Source: Flavobacterium sp. LC2016-23 (GTDB lineage Bacteria > Bacteroidota > Bacteroidia > Flavobacteriales > Flavobacteriaceae). Taken from it: a stretch of 64,000 nt of DNA. The stretch lies in contig NZ_WKKE01000011.1 in the NCBI RefSeq assembly GCF_009674775.1, positions 62,001-126,000 on the forward strand. The letters are read 5' to 3'. Both the position numbers and the translations under genes were made by a program. Positions 42,918 to 51,253 of the stretch are shown piece by piece (the stretch's first letter is position 1; every line of letters starts with the position of its first letter). Below the pieces are notes generated by a model. The model did not search any database. It was not told the origin of the DNA and saw only the letters and a list, made by a program, of their open reading frames with translations.

Positions 42918-44708
42918 TTAATTCTTCTGGTATCTTTTATCCGTCAGCGTTTTCATAAAAGCAACAAGGGATTGTTCCTCTTTTTTATTTAATTTAAGTT
43001 CATCAAAAGGCAGCGTTTGGTTGTCTACCGCGTACCCTAAACCTTTTCCTCCGCCTTTATTATAAAAATCAACTACTTCTTCAAGAGTCTTAAAAACACC
43101 GTTGTGCATATAAGGTCCTGTAACAGCACTATTTCGAACGGTTGGTGTTTTGAAAGCTCCGATTAACTGAGGCATTTTATTGTATAGATAACGTCCCGTA
43201 TCAGGGCTGAGTGCTTTACCTGAGGCATCTTTTGGAGTTCCGATTACCTCATGTTCGGTTTTGGAATAATTGGGCGGTACAGTTCCGTTAAATAAAGGCG
43301 TAAAGTGACAAGTGGCACATTTTGCCTTTCCCATAAAAAGATTCATTCCGTCTATTTCCTGATCGGTCAGTTTGTTTTTCTGGCCTCTCATGTATTCGTC
43401 AAATTTAGAATCAAAGGCGTTTAGTGATCTTACATAACTGGCAATGGCATTCTGAATTTGCCAGGCTTCCGGTTTGGCTGTTTTGGGATAGGCTTTTTTG
43501 AAAAGTTTGATGTAAGCATCATCCAGTAAAACCTGAGCGTGAATGTTTTTGAGGGAGCCGTGCATTTCGTCTGTATTTTCGATGACATCAACACTTTGTT
43601 TTTCTAAATCCAACTGGCGCATATCCCAAAATTGTGCATTCTGTAACGAAGCATAGGTTAGGGTAGGCGTGTTTCTCATCAGATTACTGCCGTTTAGCGA
43701 TAGATTTGTTTTCAGTCCATCGGTAAAAGCTTTTTCGGGATGATGGCAGGAGGCACAGCTTCGGTCCTTATTTTTGGACAGGCTGGTGTCGTAAAATAAT
43801 TTTTCTCCCAGAATAGCTTTATCAGTTGTAAAGTTGTAATCTTCAGACAGTACAAATCCGTTTACATCAAAAGCATCTTTGTCAAACAACGTTATTGCAG
43901 TGGGCTTAAGCGGACTGCTTTTCTTTACATTTTTGATTTTTTCTTCCTGCTGAAAAGCTTTTATCTTTTTGGAAATCGGATTCAGATATTCTGTTATAAA
44001 AACGGCTCTGTTGAAGGAATTAAAATTATTGTTTTCCGTACAATATTTTTGTGCTTCCCGGGTTAGTTTTTTTAAATCCGGCAGTGTGGTATTGGCTGCA
44101 TTGATTTTTTCGAGTGCTTTCGGAATACCAGTTAAACTCGCACCCGCTTCCGGAATAGAAGACTGCAAAATCGGACTGTCAAATCCGGTAATTCCCAAAG
44201 CAATCACCCTGAACACATTTTGCTGAATACCGTCGAGGACATAATCGTTGCTGATGGCAATCACTTCAAAAGTGCTTTTTACCTGCTTGATGTTCGACAT
44301 GAAAATCTTTAATTCACGAATTAAATCTTCTTTGTTTTTGGTATCGTATTCGGGGTAAATAAGTTCTTCCATGACCTGAAAACCGTGCGGTTCAAAAGAC
44401 CTGTTTTCTTCCAGTTCCATTTCATCCAGTGCCGGGCCATTCATAAAACGGGCCGTTTCAGGAATGAAATATTCAATCGCCCATTCGGCTTTTTTATAGA
44501 CTAAGCGCGATTTTTTAAACTGGGCTACAATTGCTGCCGGTGATTTGTTTTCAACTACCAGTTTTTGAAATTGTATGATTTCGTTATCTAATTTGTTTAA
44601 ATCAATGATTAAATCCTGTTTAACAGTCGTCTGAGAAGTCGGATTGTCTTTGCATGAAACCAGACAAAGCAATACAACCAGGAAAGTAAAGTGTTTTAAT
44701 TGTTTCAT
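42918..44708 (-). CDS. Di-heme cytochrome c peroxidase lipoprotein with long N-terminal domain
   Basis: A 596-residue lipoprotein: lipobox LCLVSCKD with lipidated C19. The C-terminal ~320 residues are a MauG/CcpA-type di-heme peroxidase: CASCHHPEKAFTDG and CATCHFTPLFNG bind hemes, and the TPTVRNSAVTGPYMHNGVFKTLEEVVDFY tail is typical. Residues about 25-270 form an extra all-helical domain, rich in acidic and aromatic residues (FEPHGFQVMEELIYPEYD), which resembles imelysin/EfeO-like domains by eye, without a clear GxHxxE. Standard CcpA enzymes have ~340 residues. It should reduce hydrogen peroxide or oxidise a partner in the periplasm. Confidence 0.87.
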   Translation of the reverse strand: MKQLKHFTFLVVLLCLVSCKDNPTSQTTVKQDLIIDLNKLDNEIIQFQKLVVENKSPAAIVAQFKKSRLVYKKAEWAIEYFIPETARFMNGPALDEMELEENRSFEPHGFQVMEELIYPEYDTKNKEDLIRELKIFMSNIKQVKSTFEVIAISNDYVLDGIQQNVFRVIALGITGFDSPILQSSIPEAGASLTGIPKALEKINAANTTLPDLKKLTREAQKYCTENNNFNSFNRAVFITEYLNPISKKIKAFQQEEKIKNVKKSSPLKPTAITLFDKDAFDVNGFVLSEDYNFTTDKAILGEKLFYDTSLSKNKDRSCASCHHPEKAFTDGLKTNLSLNGSNLMRNTPTLTYASLQNAQFWDMRQLDLEKQSVDVIENTDEMHGSLKNIHAQVLLDDAYIKLFKKAYPKTAKPEAWQIQNAIASYVRSLNAFDSKFDEYMRGQKNKLTDQEIDGMNLFMGKAKCATCHFTPLFNGTVPPNYSKTEHEVIGTPKDASGKALSPDTGRYLYNKMPQLIGAFKTPTVRNSAVTGPYMHNGVFKTLEEVVDFYNKGGGKGLGYAVDNQTLPFDELKLNKKEEQSLVAFMKTLTDKRYQKN

Positions 44709-44727
44709 AATACTTAAAAAGAAAACA

Positions 44728-44750
44728 ACCCTTATTGAAAAAATAAGGGT
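44728..44750 (-). terminator. Hairpin between the PhoX-like and peroxidase genes
   Basis: ACCCTTATT (44728-44736) pairs with AATAAGGGT (44742-44750), loop of 5 nt. Read on the minus strand it follows the PhoX-like stop and is trailed by TGTTTTC. It may end or attenuate transcription before the peroxidase gene. Confidence 0.6.
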
Positions 44751-44777
44751 CGTAAATTTTATTTTAGGTTGAAATTA

Positions 44778-46262
44778 TTATCGCTGTACGCCTCTGATAA
44801 TAACAGTTTGTCCACCTTCTTTATTGGTGTTGATACCCGAACCGTCTGCATTTTTAAACGCGTCAAGCTGCCAGGTATGCGGGTGAATATTTACCGTAAA
44901 AGTGTTTGGAACCCCAATTAAATCTGAAATATCCTGCATGGCACCAAATTCCCAGCTTCCGAATCTCATTTCACCAGTCTGGTTGTATAAAGTATTCCAG
45001 GCTGTATCTGTTCTTTTGTGGTTCATGTTCAGCCATGGTTTATTTTGCTTTGAAGCAATGCTATATTGCCAGATATAAGAATCGTGTTTGGCATCTGCAT
45101 AATAACTGTCACCATCTTCCTGAATGTAAACGTAGTTTTCCGTTACACAAAGATTATCAGGATTGATGATTCCGGTACCCGGCGTACTGTCACCTTCAAC
45201 CGCTAATTCTAAAGTTCCTTTTAACGGATCAGCAGCATCCATTTTCAATTTATAAACTCTTCCCCACATGGTGTATCCTTCCACCGGAGCGTTTGATGTC
45301 GCCTGTCCTGTGGCGGTAAAATAAACTTCTCTGTTGTTGCTGGCGCTTCCTTTTCTGTAATCAACATCTTCGACTCTTGAAAAACGAATAGCTCCCAATG
45401 CGTTTACGGTAGTATTGATAACAGCTCCTGTAAGGTTTTTGGCATCCGGAATTTCAACAAAGGAAACTGGGTATGAATTGTTTAAAGTCATAGTAGTTTC
45501 TACCTGATTTCCATCTGTTCTTTTTAAAGCGTATAATTTTCCGTTAGATAAATCACCTACGGTATTGCTCATGTACATGATTAATTGTCCGGCACTTACG
45601 TGTGAAGTGGCATACGACTGATCTTCTCCGATTAAGATGATCGTTTTTCCAGGATACGCTTCTTTTGGTAGCGGAACTGCGTTTTCCATACTTGCTTTTC
45701 CTAAAGCCGGTAAAACCCTGTCGGTTTTGCTTTTGTCAGAAGATAATCCCAACGGATTAATTCCGTGTACCATACTTTCCTGACCACTTTCTCCGGCAGT
45801 TAAGAAAATCGGACCAAATCCGTGAATTTCCGGTGTTGCCAAAGTTGCAGAACACAAACGGGTTAAACCTCCGATTCCGTCTACCAGGTAATCTCCTTTT
45901 ACAGGTTTGAATGTCTTATCCAGATAAACTCTGGAAACCGATTGTAATATCTCGTGATTGGTAATCATAATATAGCCTTCTCCATTTGGATTTTTCATTA
46001 ATCCGGCACCATCTGGCTGAGCTCCGTAAACAAATGCAGGTGATTGTGGTAAAACATCGGTACTACTGATAAGTGTACTGATTTTAAGACTTTCGAAACC
46101 ATTCATTGCGAATACAAAAGGAGGCACTTTTGAGTTTGATGTAAAATCGATTTCAGCGTTTACCTCGTTTGAAGGCGTCTTGTTGTCATCATCCTGACAA
46201 CTGATTACAGAAAGACCTGTAATACCCAGCAATGCCATTGATTTTAAAAAATTAAGTTTCAT
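44778..46262 (-). CDS. PhoX-like (DUF839) lipoprotein
   Basis: A 494-residue lipoprotein. Start taken at MKLNFLKSMALLGITG, giving lipobox GLSVISCQDD (C22); an in-frame start 16 codons upstream would block the signal peptide. The mature protein matches the PhoX/DUF839 pattern: DGAGLMKNPNGEGYIMITNHE, VDGIGGLTRLCSATL, GESGQESMVHG, GEDQSYATSHVSAGQLIMYM and INPDNLCVTENYVYIQED, beta-propeller segments that bind calcium/iron in PhoX. PhoX is a periplasmic alkaline phosphatase; key ligands cannot be checked by eye, so phosphatase activity is likely but unproven. A TAGCTTTG -7 box lies at 46296-46289. Confidence 0.82.
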   Translation of the reverse strand: MKLNFLKSMALLGITGLSVISCQDDDNKTPSNEVNAEIDFTSNSKVPPFVFAMNGFESLKISTLISSTDVLPQSPAFVYGAQPDGAGLMKNPNGEGYIMITNHEILQSVSRVYLDKTFKPVKGDYLVDGIGGLTRLCSATLATPEIHGFGPIFLTAGESGQESMVHGINPLGLSSDKSKTDRVLPALGKASMENAVPLPKEAYPGKTIILIGEDQSYATSHVSAGQLIMYMSNTVGDLSNGKLYALKRTDGNQVETTMTLNNSYPVSFVEIPDAKNLTGAVINTTVNALGAIRFSRVEDVDYRKGSASNNREVYFTATGQATSNAPVEGYTMWGRVYKLKMDAADPLKGTLELAVEGDSTPGTGIINPDNLCVTENYVYIQEDGDSYYADAKHDSYIWQYSIASKQNKPWLNMNHKRTDTAWNTLYNQTGEMRFGSWEFGAMQDISDLIGVPNTFTVNIHPHTWQLDAFKNADGSGINTNKEGGQTVIIRGVQR

Positions 46263-46288
46263 AGTATTTTGGTTTTTTTTATTTTTTA

Positions 46289-46296
46289 CAAAGCTA
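46289..46296 (-). promoter_or_regulatory. TAGCTTTG -7 box of the PhoX-like gene
   Basis: TAGCTTTG on the minus strand fits TAnnTTTG and lies about 26 nt before the ATG. No well-spaced TTG upstream. Confidence 0.45.
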
Positions 46297-46428
46297 TCTT
46301 TCAAAAACAAAATATATGTTACGCCAATTTTTTATAATTGCTAATAAATAATAAGGTATATATTACTAAATTGTAAATACGGGTGGTTAATTGTAAATTT
46401 TAGCCTTCTAAAAAAAACTTAAAAAAGC

Positions 46429-47055
46429 TTATTTGAAAAGGGAGTTCAGATTAATTTCCTTCTTCTCTTTCAGTTTTTTGACAATCTTCAAAAAGGCAAT
46501 GGCGGTAATATAAGCATCTCCCAGAGCGGTGTGCCTGTCTTTTTTCGAAATATCAAATTTATCGGCAAGATCGTCTAAAGTATAATGGTCTTTTCGCTCA
46601 AAGAGATGCGATTTGATTAAGGTCTTTTTATATAAAATGGCAGTGTCTAAAGCGAGATTGGTTAACAGGGGCAGTCCATTTCTTTCTAAAGCCCGATTGA
46701 TCATGGTAATATCAAAAAGGGTGTGATGGGCAATAATAACCGAATCTCCCAGAAATGTCAGAAACTGTTGTAAAGCCTCTAGTTCTGTCGGACGCTGAAC
46801 GACGAAGGCTTTCAGGATGCCATGAATCTGAGCCGTTGCCTTGTCGTAATGATCTTGTTCGATATAAATTTCAAAACTTTCGCGTATGGAAATAATTCCA
46901 TTTTGAAGCACTAACGCGCCGATGCACAATATCCGGTCCGTTTCATAATCAAAACCGGTAGTCTCCGTGTCCAAAACTACAAAGCGGGTTTCTTCAATCG
47001 TAACCGTTTCGTCGAATAGCTTTTCTTCCTTTTTCCAAAAATTAAATAAACCCAT
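46429..47055 (-). CDS. DnaQ-like 3'-5' exonuclease
   Basis: A 208-residue DEDDh exonuclease. FVVLDTETTGFDY gives D29 and E31; AHHTLFDITMINRAL gives the second Asp; HTALGDAYITAI gives His and Asp of ExoIII. Related to the proofreading epsilon subunit and to PolC/DinG exonuclease domains. It starts 2 nt after the DUF294-CBS gene ends, a pairing found in many Proteobacteria and Bacteroidota, where the two are linked with nucleotide signalling, although substrate is unknown. Confidence 0.92.
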   Translation of the reverse strand: MGLFNFWKKEEKLFDETVTIEETRFVVLDTETTGFDYETDRILCIGALVLQNGIISIRESFEIYIEQDHYDKATAQIHGILKAFVVQRPTELEALQQFLTFLGDSVIIAHHTLFDITMINRALERNGLPLLTNLALDTAILYKKTLIKSHLFERKDHYTLDDLADKFDISKKDRHTALGDAYITAIAFLKIVKKLKEKKEINLNSLFK

Positions 47056-47057
47056 GC

Positions 47058-48977
47058 TTATACGATATTTGAAATATTAAAACGGACGCTAATCAATTCC
47101 TGAAGTTCCTTTATGGTTTTAAAAGTTCTTTTGAGTTTTATTTTCTCCATTTTCGATAAGGACTCCAAAGCGATAAACTGCCCGGAATCATTGTGCAGAA
47201 GACCTTGTTTGGTTCTGAATTTTAATAAAGCCTTAAACGAATACGAACAGGACAGATACAACTCTCTGTTATTCGGTTCGAGGTCGGCCAGTTTTTCAAA
47301 ACGTTCCGCTGTATTGCTTATGGATTTCACGGAATGGGACAAAATCAAAACCCGCGCTGCATCCGTCAGCGGCATTAAGGCTCTTCTTTTAATATCAAAA
47401 TTGTCTTTGTTGGCGCCATCCTGTTCGACCAAAAACTGCCTGAAAAAGCCGGTTGGGGAAGGATTTTGCAAAGCCCCGCTCACGAGATGCACATAAAAAA
47501 CAGGATTTGCTTTGATGTTTTCAAAAATAGCATCCGAAAGTTCATTGGCTATTTCAGCATCACCATAGGTTACACTGTAGTCAAAAAAGATAAAAGACAA
47601 CAAAACCTCATTTTTTCCCGGATTTGTAATCCAGTGATGTACCTGATTTTTCCACTCGTCCAGGCTCATGCACCATTTTGGACTCGAAGCCATCATATCG
47701 GCGGGACAATAATCGTAACCAATTTCAAAAAGGCCTTTGTTTACCAGAGCTGCAAATTTCAGGAAATAGACTTTAGTTTCTTCCCTGAAAACTTCAGAAA
47801 CATTTTCGTAAACAATAGCATTGTCCTGATCGGTATGCAGCATTTGTTCGCTTCGTCCCTGACTTCCCAAAGCCAGCCAGGCAAATTTTACAGGCGGCGG
47901 ACTGCTCATTTTTTCGATTGACATTTCGATAACACGGGTGGTACAGGCTTCATTTAATCCGGTGATGATTTTTGAAATCAGTGTCATTGGAATATTCTGA
48001 TCTAAATAGCCCTGAAGCAATTGCATGATACGGGCGCGGATAGGTTTAATGTCTTTGGGTTTTTTAGCTCTTTTCAGCGCTTTTATCAAAACAGCCGGAT
48101 TATTGCCGAGTGCTACCATGACATCATGTTTCGACAGAATTCCGACCGCTTTTGTATTGTTGGTGCCGTCTTTGGTCAGGCACAAATAACTGATATTGCT
48201 TTTCATCATGGCCATCTGCGCCTCGGTAACCGTCATTTTTTTAGGATAGGTGACAACAGGTTTGGTCATGATGGTTTCTGCGGTGGTCAGGATCGAATAG
48301 TCGCCCGTTACAATTTTATTTCGAAGATCTTTATCGGTAATAATTCCGATCGGAAGCATTTCATCAACAATCAATATGGCTCCGACTTTTTTCTTATTCA
48401 TGATTTTCGCAACATCCCTTGCTGTTGTTGACGGGCTGCAGGTCACAATTTTCTTCGAATATTTTATAGGCTGTAAGTCAAAAGAATGACTTTCGGAATG
48501 CATCGATTCGGAAACCAGATCGTCTCCGTAAAGTTTATCTTTATGAATGTCTGAATACGGATTGCGGGTATTGGAGGCGTAACTTTCAATCAGGAAATTC
48601 CCCACCGTTCTGTTTTCGAGTGCATACGGTTTAAAAACCGCTATCGGAATTGCATATAGTATGCTTTCTTCATGGGCAACGGCTTCCATAATATAGTTTT
48701 CCTGTGCCAAAAGCGGACGCAGTCCAAAAATATCACCCTCGTCACACATGTCCAAAACGACATTTTTTTGATTTTTCTTTAAAGCCACGGCACCTTTATG
48801 CACAACATAAAAAGAATCATGTGTTTTTTCGTTTTCGGCAAAAATTACGGCATCCTTCTCCTTGTAAACAATAGAAATTTGTTCCGATAGTTTTTCAAGA
48901 TCTGCCTGATGCAAAAAACTAAACGGCGGATAATTTTTCAGGAAGTCGGCAACTCTATGCGAAATGGTATTTTTCAT
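47058..48977 (-). CDS. cNMP-binding, CBS and DUF294 nucleotidyltransferase-like signalling protein
   Basis: A 639-residue cytoplasmic protein. Residues about 15-130: cyclic-nucleotide-binding domain (FSFLHQADLEKLSEQ... MCDEGDIFGLRPL). About 175-300: two CBS motifs (MNKKKVGAILIVDEMLPIGIITDKDLRNKI; MMKSNISYLCLTKDGTN). About 335-470: DUF294 nucleotidyltransferase-like domain with LGSQGRSEQMLHTDQDNAIV, close to the GlnD GSxGRGE-Tx-DxDxx motif. The rest is DUF294_C. Such proteins are thought to couple adenine-nucleotide or cAMP binding to nucleotidyl transfer. Operon with the exonuclease gene. Confidence 0.93.
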   Translation of the reverse strand: MKNTISHRVADFLKNYPPFSFLHQADLEKLSEQISIVYKEKDAVIFAENEKTHDSFYVVHKGAVALKKNQKNVVLDMCDEGDIFGLRPLLAQENYIMEAVAHEESILYAIPIAVFKPYALENRTVGNFLIESYASNTRNPYSDIHKDKLYGDDLVSESMHSESHSFDLQPIKYSKKIVTCSPSTTARDVAKIMNKKKVGAILIVDEMLPIGIITDKDLRNKIVTGDYSILTTAETIMTKPVVTYPKKMTVTEAQMAMMKSNISYLCLTKDGTNNTKAVGILSKHDVMVALGNNPAVLIKALKRAKKPKDIKPIRARIMQLLQGYLDQNIPMTLISKIITGLNEACTTRVIEMSIEKMSSPPPVKFAWLALGSQGRSEQMLHTDQDNAIVYENVSEVFREETKVYFLKFAALVNKGLFEIGYDYCPADMMASSPKWCMSLDEWKNQVHHWITNPGKNEVLLSFIFFDYSVTYGDAEIANELSDAIFENIKANPVFYVHLVSGALQNPSPTGFFRQFLVEQDGANKDNFDIKRRALMPLTDAARVLILSHSVKSISNTAERFEKLADLEPNNRELYLSCSYSFKALLKFRTKQGLLHNDSGQFIALESLSKMEKIKLKRTFKTIKELQELISVRFNISNIV

Positions 48978-49084
48978 GCTTCAGATTTAGGTTGTAATGT
49001 AGTACTAAAAATAGAAATGTAAAAGAAACACCTTTAAACTTTTTCTAAGATTTAAAACCAAAGTTTATTTTTCAGAAAAGTATA

Positions 49085-49110
49085 AAAAAAAGCTCCTAAA
49101 AGGAACTTTT
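49085..49110 (-). terminator. Intrinsic terminator of the small lipoprotein gene
   Basis: Minus strand: AAAGTTCC, loop, GGAGCTTT followed by T7, with one G-U pair. Confidence 0.7.
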
Positions 49111-49140
49111 GATGTGTTTTAGGTAACGTTTGAAACTGTT

Positions 49141-49512
49141 TTAGTCAATTTTAATAACAGTTCCGCGCTGTTTCTCTTCAGAACCTACCATGCCAAATTC
49201 GAAAGTATAAGAATCTTTAGAAGTGGTCAGGATCTTCATACTGATTGCTTTTTCTTCGGCCATGTTTTTCGGGTGTTTTTTCTGCAGGATATATTCGCAG
49301 TCACTTACCCAGCGTATGACAGAAGTATCGGTTTTTCCCTCAAAAGTTTCAATTTCAATATTGTCTTTACGCTCAAAAACGGTTGTTTTCTTTACACCGT
49401 TTACTTCAAACTCAAATTTGAATTTCCCGGTTTTAAAGTCCTTGCAGTTGTGTTCCGCATCGTAGCAGGATACTAAAGCCAGTAATGGTAACAAGAATAT
49501 AATTTTTTTCAT
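49141..49512 (-). CDS. Small lipoprotein of unknown function
   Basis: A 123-residue lipoprotein: MKKIIFLLPLLALVSCYDAE with lipidated C16. The mature chain is beta-rich, Lys/Glu-rich (GKFKFEFEVNGVKKTTVFERKDN) with a conserved-looking ISVIRWVSDCEYIL-type segment (SVIRWVSDCEYILQKKHPK). Two Cys (C23 and C72) could form a disulfide. I recall similar lipoproteins mislabelled DNA topoisomerase IV in databases, because they often lie near parC; nothing here supports such a role. Confidence 0.78.
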   Translation of the reverse strand: MKKIIFLLPLLALVSCYDAEHNCKDFKTGKFKFEFEVNGVKKTTVFERKDNIEIETFEGKTDTSVIRWVSDCEYILQKKHPKNMAEEKAISMKILTTSKDSYTFEFGMVGSEEKQRGTVIKID

Positions 49513-49534
49513 AATTTAATTTAATTGTTTTTTT

Positions 49535-49622
49535 GGGAGCTTATTCCTGCTTTCCATTTCAATCTTTTTATTTTTTAAAGAAAAAAATAAAAAGGATTTC
49601 CATTGCAATCAGGGCTAGGGCT
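49535..49622. repeat. Structured intergenic element 2 (GGGAGCTTATTCC...CAGGGCTAGGG)
   Basis: GGGAGCTTATTCCTGCTTTCC (49535-49555) opens and CAATCAGGGCTAGGGC (49606-49621) closes the element. CCTG (49546-49549) can pair with CAGG (49610-49613). Between them a perfect 13-bp stem, CTTTTTATTTTTT (49564-49576) with AAAAAATAAAAAG (49582-49594), is closed by ATC/GGAT. It shares a skeleton with the element at 52686-52802: GCT[AT]TCC before the hairpin and ATC followed by CCC/GGG bases after it. Flanking genes are both on the minus strand. Confidence 0.5.
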
Positions 49623-49673
49623 TTCGTTTTTATTTCACCTGAGTTAAGGCGATGGAATTTTTCGTTTCATTAG

Positions 49674-49700
49674 GTCTTCGACTTCGCTCAGACGGACAAA
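49674..49700. repeat. CTTCGACTTCGCTCAG half repeat
   Basis: GTCTTCGACTTCGCTCAGAC occurs once without its inverted partner. Same family as 15337-15410. Confidence 0.6.
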
Positions 49701-49705
49701 ACTAA

Positions 49706-50281
49706 TTATTTAAACTTTTTTAATTCGTCGTCGGTAAAGTTCTTAATTTCTTTTTCCTTAGCGAATTTTTCGGTATTGTAATTTTCGGATTTATTCTTCG
49801 GGATGGATAAGCTTTCCCAATTGTCTTTTTTTAATTGTTTGGCATAAAAAACGATCTGTCCGACGTGATACGGATAATGTGCCAGCTGACGATTGATCGC
49901 TTCTATAACCGTATGGCCTTCGTTTCTAATATAGATTATTTCAGAAAGCTGTTCTGTTTTTAAACTGTTCAGCGTATTCAGGAAACAATCCCAGCCTTTA
50001 TTCCAAAATGCAAAAACTTCTTCTTTGGATTGTAAGTCATTTTCAAATTCTGCATCACGGTTACGCCATTCTTTTTCACCATCGGTCGTTAAGAAATCGG
50101 TCCAGCGGGATAACATATTCCCCGAAACGTGTTTCACAATGGTTGCGATACTGTTAGTATCTTCATTTACGGCTGTAAAAAGCTGCTCCGGTTCCAGTTG
50201 TTCCATTGCTTTTTCGCCTAATGTTTTATAGTATAAGAATTGCTTCTTAACGCTTTCTAAATACGAGTCGATTGCTTCCAT
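49706..50281 (-). CDS. DUF1572/DinB-like protein
   Basis: A 191-residue protein starting at MEAIDSYLESVKKQFL; a start nine codons upstream is disfavoured. It has the DinB-like four-helix pattern: SIATIVKHVSGNMLSRW with the first metal-type His, then HTVIEAINRQLAHYPYHVGQIVFYAKQL with HxxxHVGQ, the usual metal-binding His pair. DinB-like proteins include bacillithiol and other thiol-transferases; substrate unknown. No coupling with its neighbours. Confidence 0.8.
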   Translation of the reverse strand: MEAIDSYLESVKKQFLYYKTLGEKAMEQLEPEQLFTAVNEDTNSIATIVKHVSGNMLSRWTDFLTTDGEKEWRNRDAEFENDLQSKEEVFAFWNKGWDCFLNTLNSLKTEQLSEIIYIRNEGHTVIEAINRQLAHYPYHVGQIVFYAKQLKKDNWESLSIPKNKSENYNTEKFAKEKEIKNFTDDELKKFK

Positions 50282-50378
50282 GATTATTTTTTTTGCCACG
50301 AATTTCACAAATTTTCACGAATTAAAAGTATTAATTATTTCTTGCTGAAATGAAAATCGAAAATACGTGTTGTCTTTT

Positions 50379-50951
50379 TTATACAATTTTAATATCATAT
50401 TTATCTAAAAGTCCTTCAATTCCCTGAGTCGAGAATTGCGCCTTTCGCATCGGATTAAATTCGGGGTCAATTTTATAATTATAAGCTGTCCTGAAATCCA
50501 CAGCAGCTAACTGGGTTTCATTAAAAATGGATCCTTCAAGGTTGCAATGATCAAAAAGCGAACTGGTCAGATTGGTTCCGATAAAAGTAACTTCCCTTAC
50601 CGAACAATTGATAAACTTGGTTTTGGGCATCTTTTTGTTCGAAAAAATGGCATAGTCTAAAGCGCTTTCCTCAAAATACACCTGAAATAAAAAATCATCA
50701 CATTCACTAAATGCAATTCCCAGGAGCTTGCAGTTTTTGAAAGTCACATTTTTTAAACTCGTTCCTGCCAAACTGGTCATGGACAGGTTGCAGTCGATAA
50801 ATTCGCAATCTAAAAAAGTATTGTAGGCAAAGTTGCTGTTGGAAAAATCACAGTTTTTAAAGACACAATCTTCAAACTCCCGGTTGTTTATTTTTTTGTC
50901 AATATAAATGACTTTGTCGAATGTTTTCTGAATGTGTATTAAACTTTCCAT
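50379..50951 (-). CDS. Pentapeptide-repeat protein, Qnr/McbG-like
   Basis: A 190-residue protein with about 24 pentapeptide repeats A(D/N)LxX from residue 26 (EDCVFKNCDFSNSNFAYNTF) to about 160. The pattern is a right-handed quadrilateral beta-helix that mimics DNA. The C-terminal ending NPMRKAQFSTQGIEGLLDKY, after YKIDPE, resembles McbG/Qnr-type proteins, which protect DNA gyrase. The ATG lies inside the toxin gene upstream and overlaps it by 13 nt, so translation is coupled to that gene. Gyrase protection here is inference. Confidence 0.85.
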   Translation of the reverse strand: MESLIHIQKTFDKVIYIDKKINNREFEDCVFKNCDFSNSNFAYNTFLDCEFIDCNLSMTSLAGTSLKNVTFKNCKLLGIAFSECDDFLFQVYFEESALDYAIFSNKKMPKTKFINCSVREVTFIGTNLTSSLFDHCNLEGSIFNETQLAAVDFRTAYNYKIDPEFNPMRKAQFSTQGIEGLLDKYDIKIV

Positions 50952-51253
50952 GAATGTTTTTTGGCTTTTCTGGCGTTGTGACGTACTCGAAGAATATAAA
51001 TAATCTCCTCAGTTATTTGGTAAGAAACAGCATAATCGTAAACAGAATAGACTCTGAAACTACCGTCGTTGCTTGTTTTTTGTTTGTCGGGTTTATAAAT
51101 TTCCGGCTGCGTTTTTAGTATTTCGGTGCTTTCAAAAATAGTATTAACGACTTTATCAGCGATAGTAATTGATTTGCTTTCAAAGAAAATGTAAAAATGA
51201 ATGTCTTCTAATTGGTTTAAAGCATCGCTGGACCAAATTATTTTCTTCCCCAT
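50939..51253 (-). CDS. ParE/RelE-family toxin
   Basis: A 104-residue RelE/ParE-fold protein: KKIIWSSDALNQLEDIHFYI at the N-terminus, SKSITIADKVVNTIFESTEIL in the helical pair, and FRVYSVYDYAVSYQITEEIIYILRVRHNARKAK at the C-terminus, with the R-H-x-x-x-K pattern of the family. RelE members cut ribosome-bound mRNA; ParE members poison gyrase. The family cannot be decided by eye. It overlaps its antitoxin by 16 nt and the pentapeptide gene by 13 nt. Confidence 0.88.
   Translation of the reverse strand: MGKKIIWSSDALNQLEDIHFYIFFESKSITIADKVVNTIFESTEILKTQPEIYKPDKQKTSNDGSFRVYSVYDYAVSYQITEEIIYILRVRHNARKAKKHSWKV

Noticed and set aside
47466..47921. A 151-codon plus-strand frame inside the DUF294-CBS gene
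   Set aside because: It lies antisense to a long, well-recognised gene, has Cys/His/Phe-rich random composition and no recognisable domain.
49141..49512. DNA topoisomerase IV label for the small lipoprotein
   Set aside because: The protein is a 123-residue lipoprotein with no topoisomerase motif; the real ParE and ParC are at 36037-41777.
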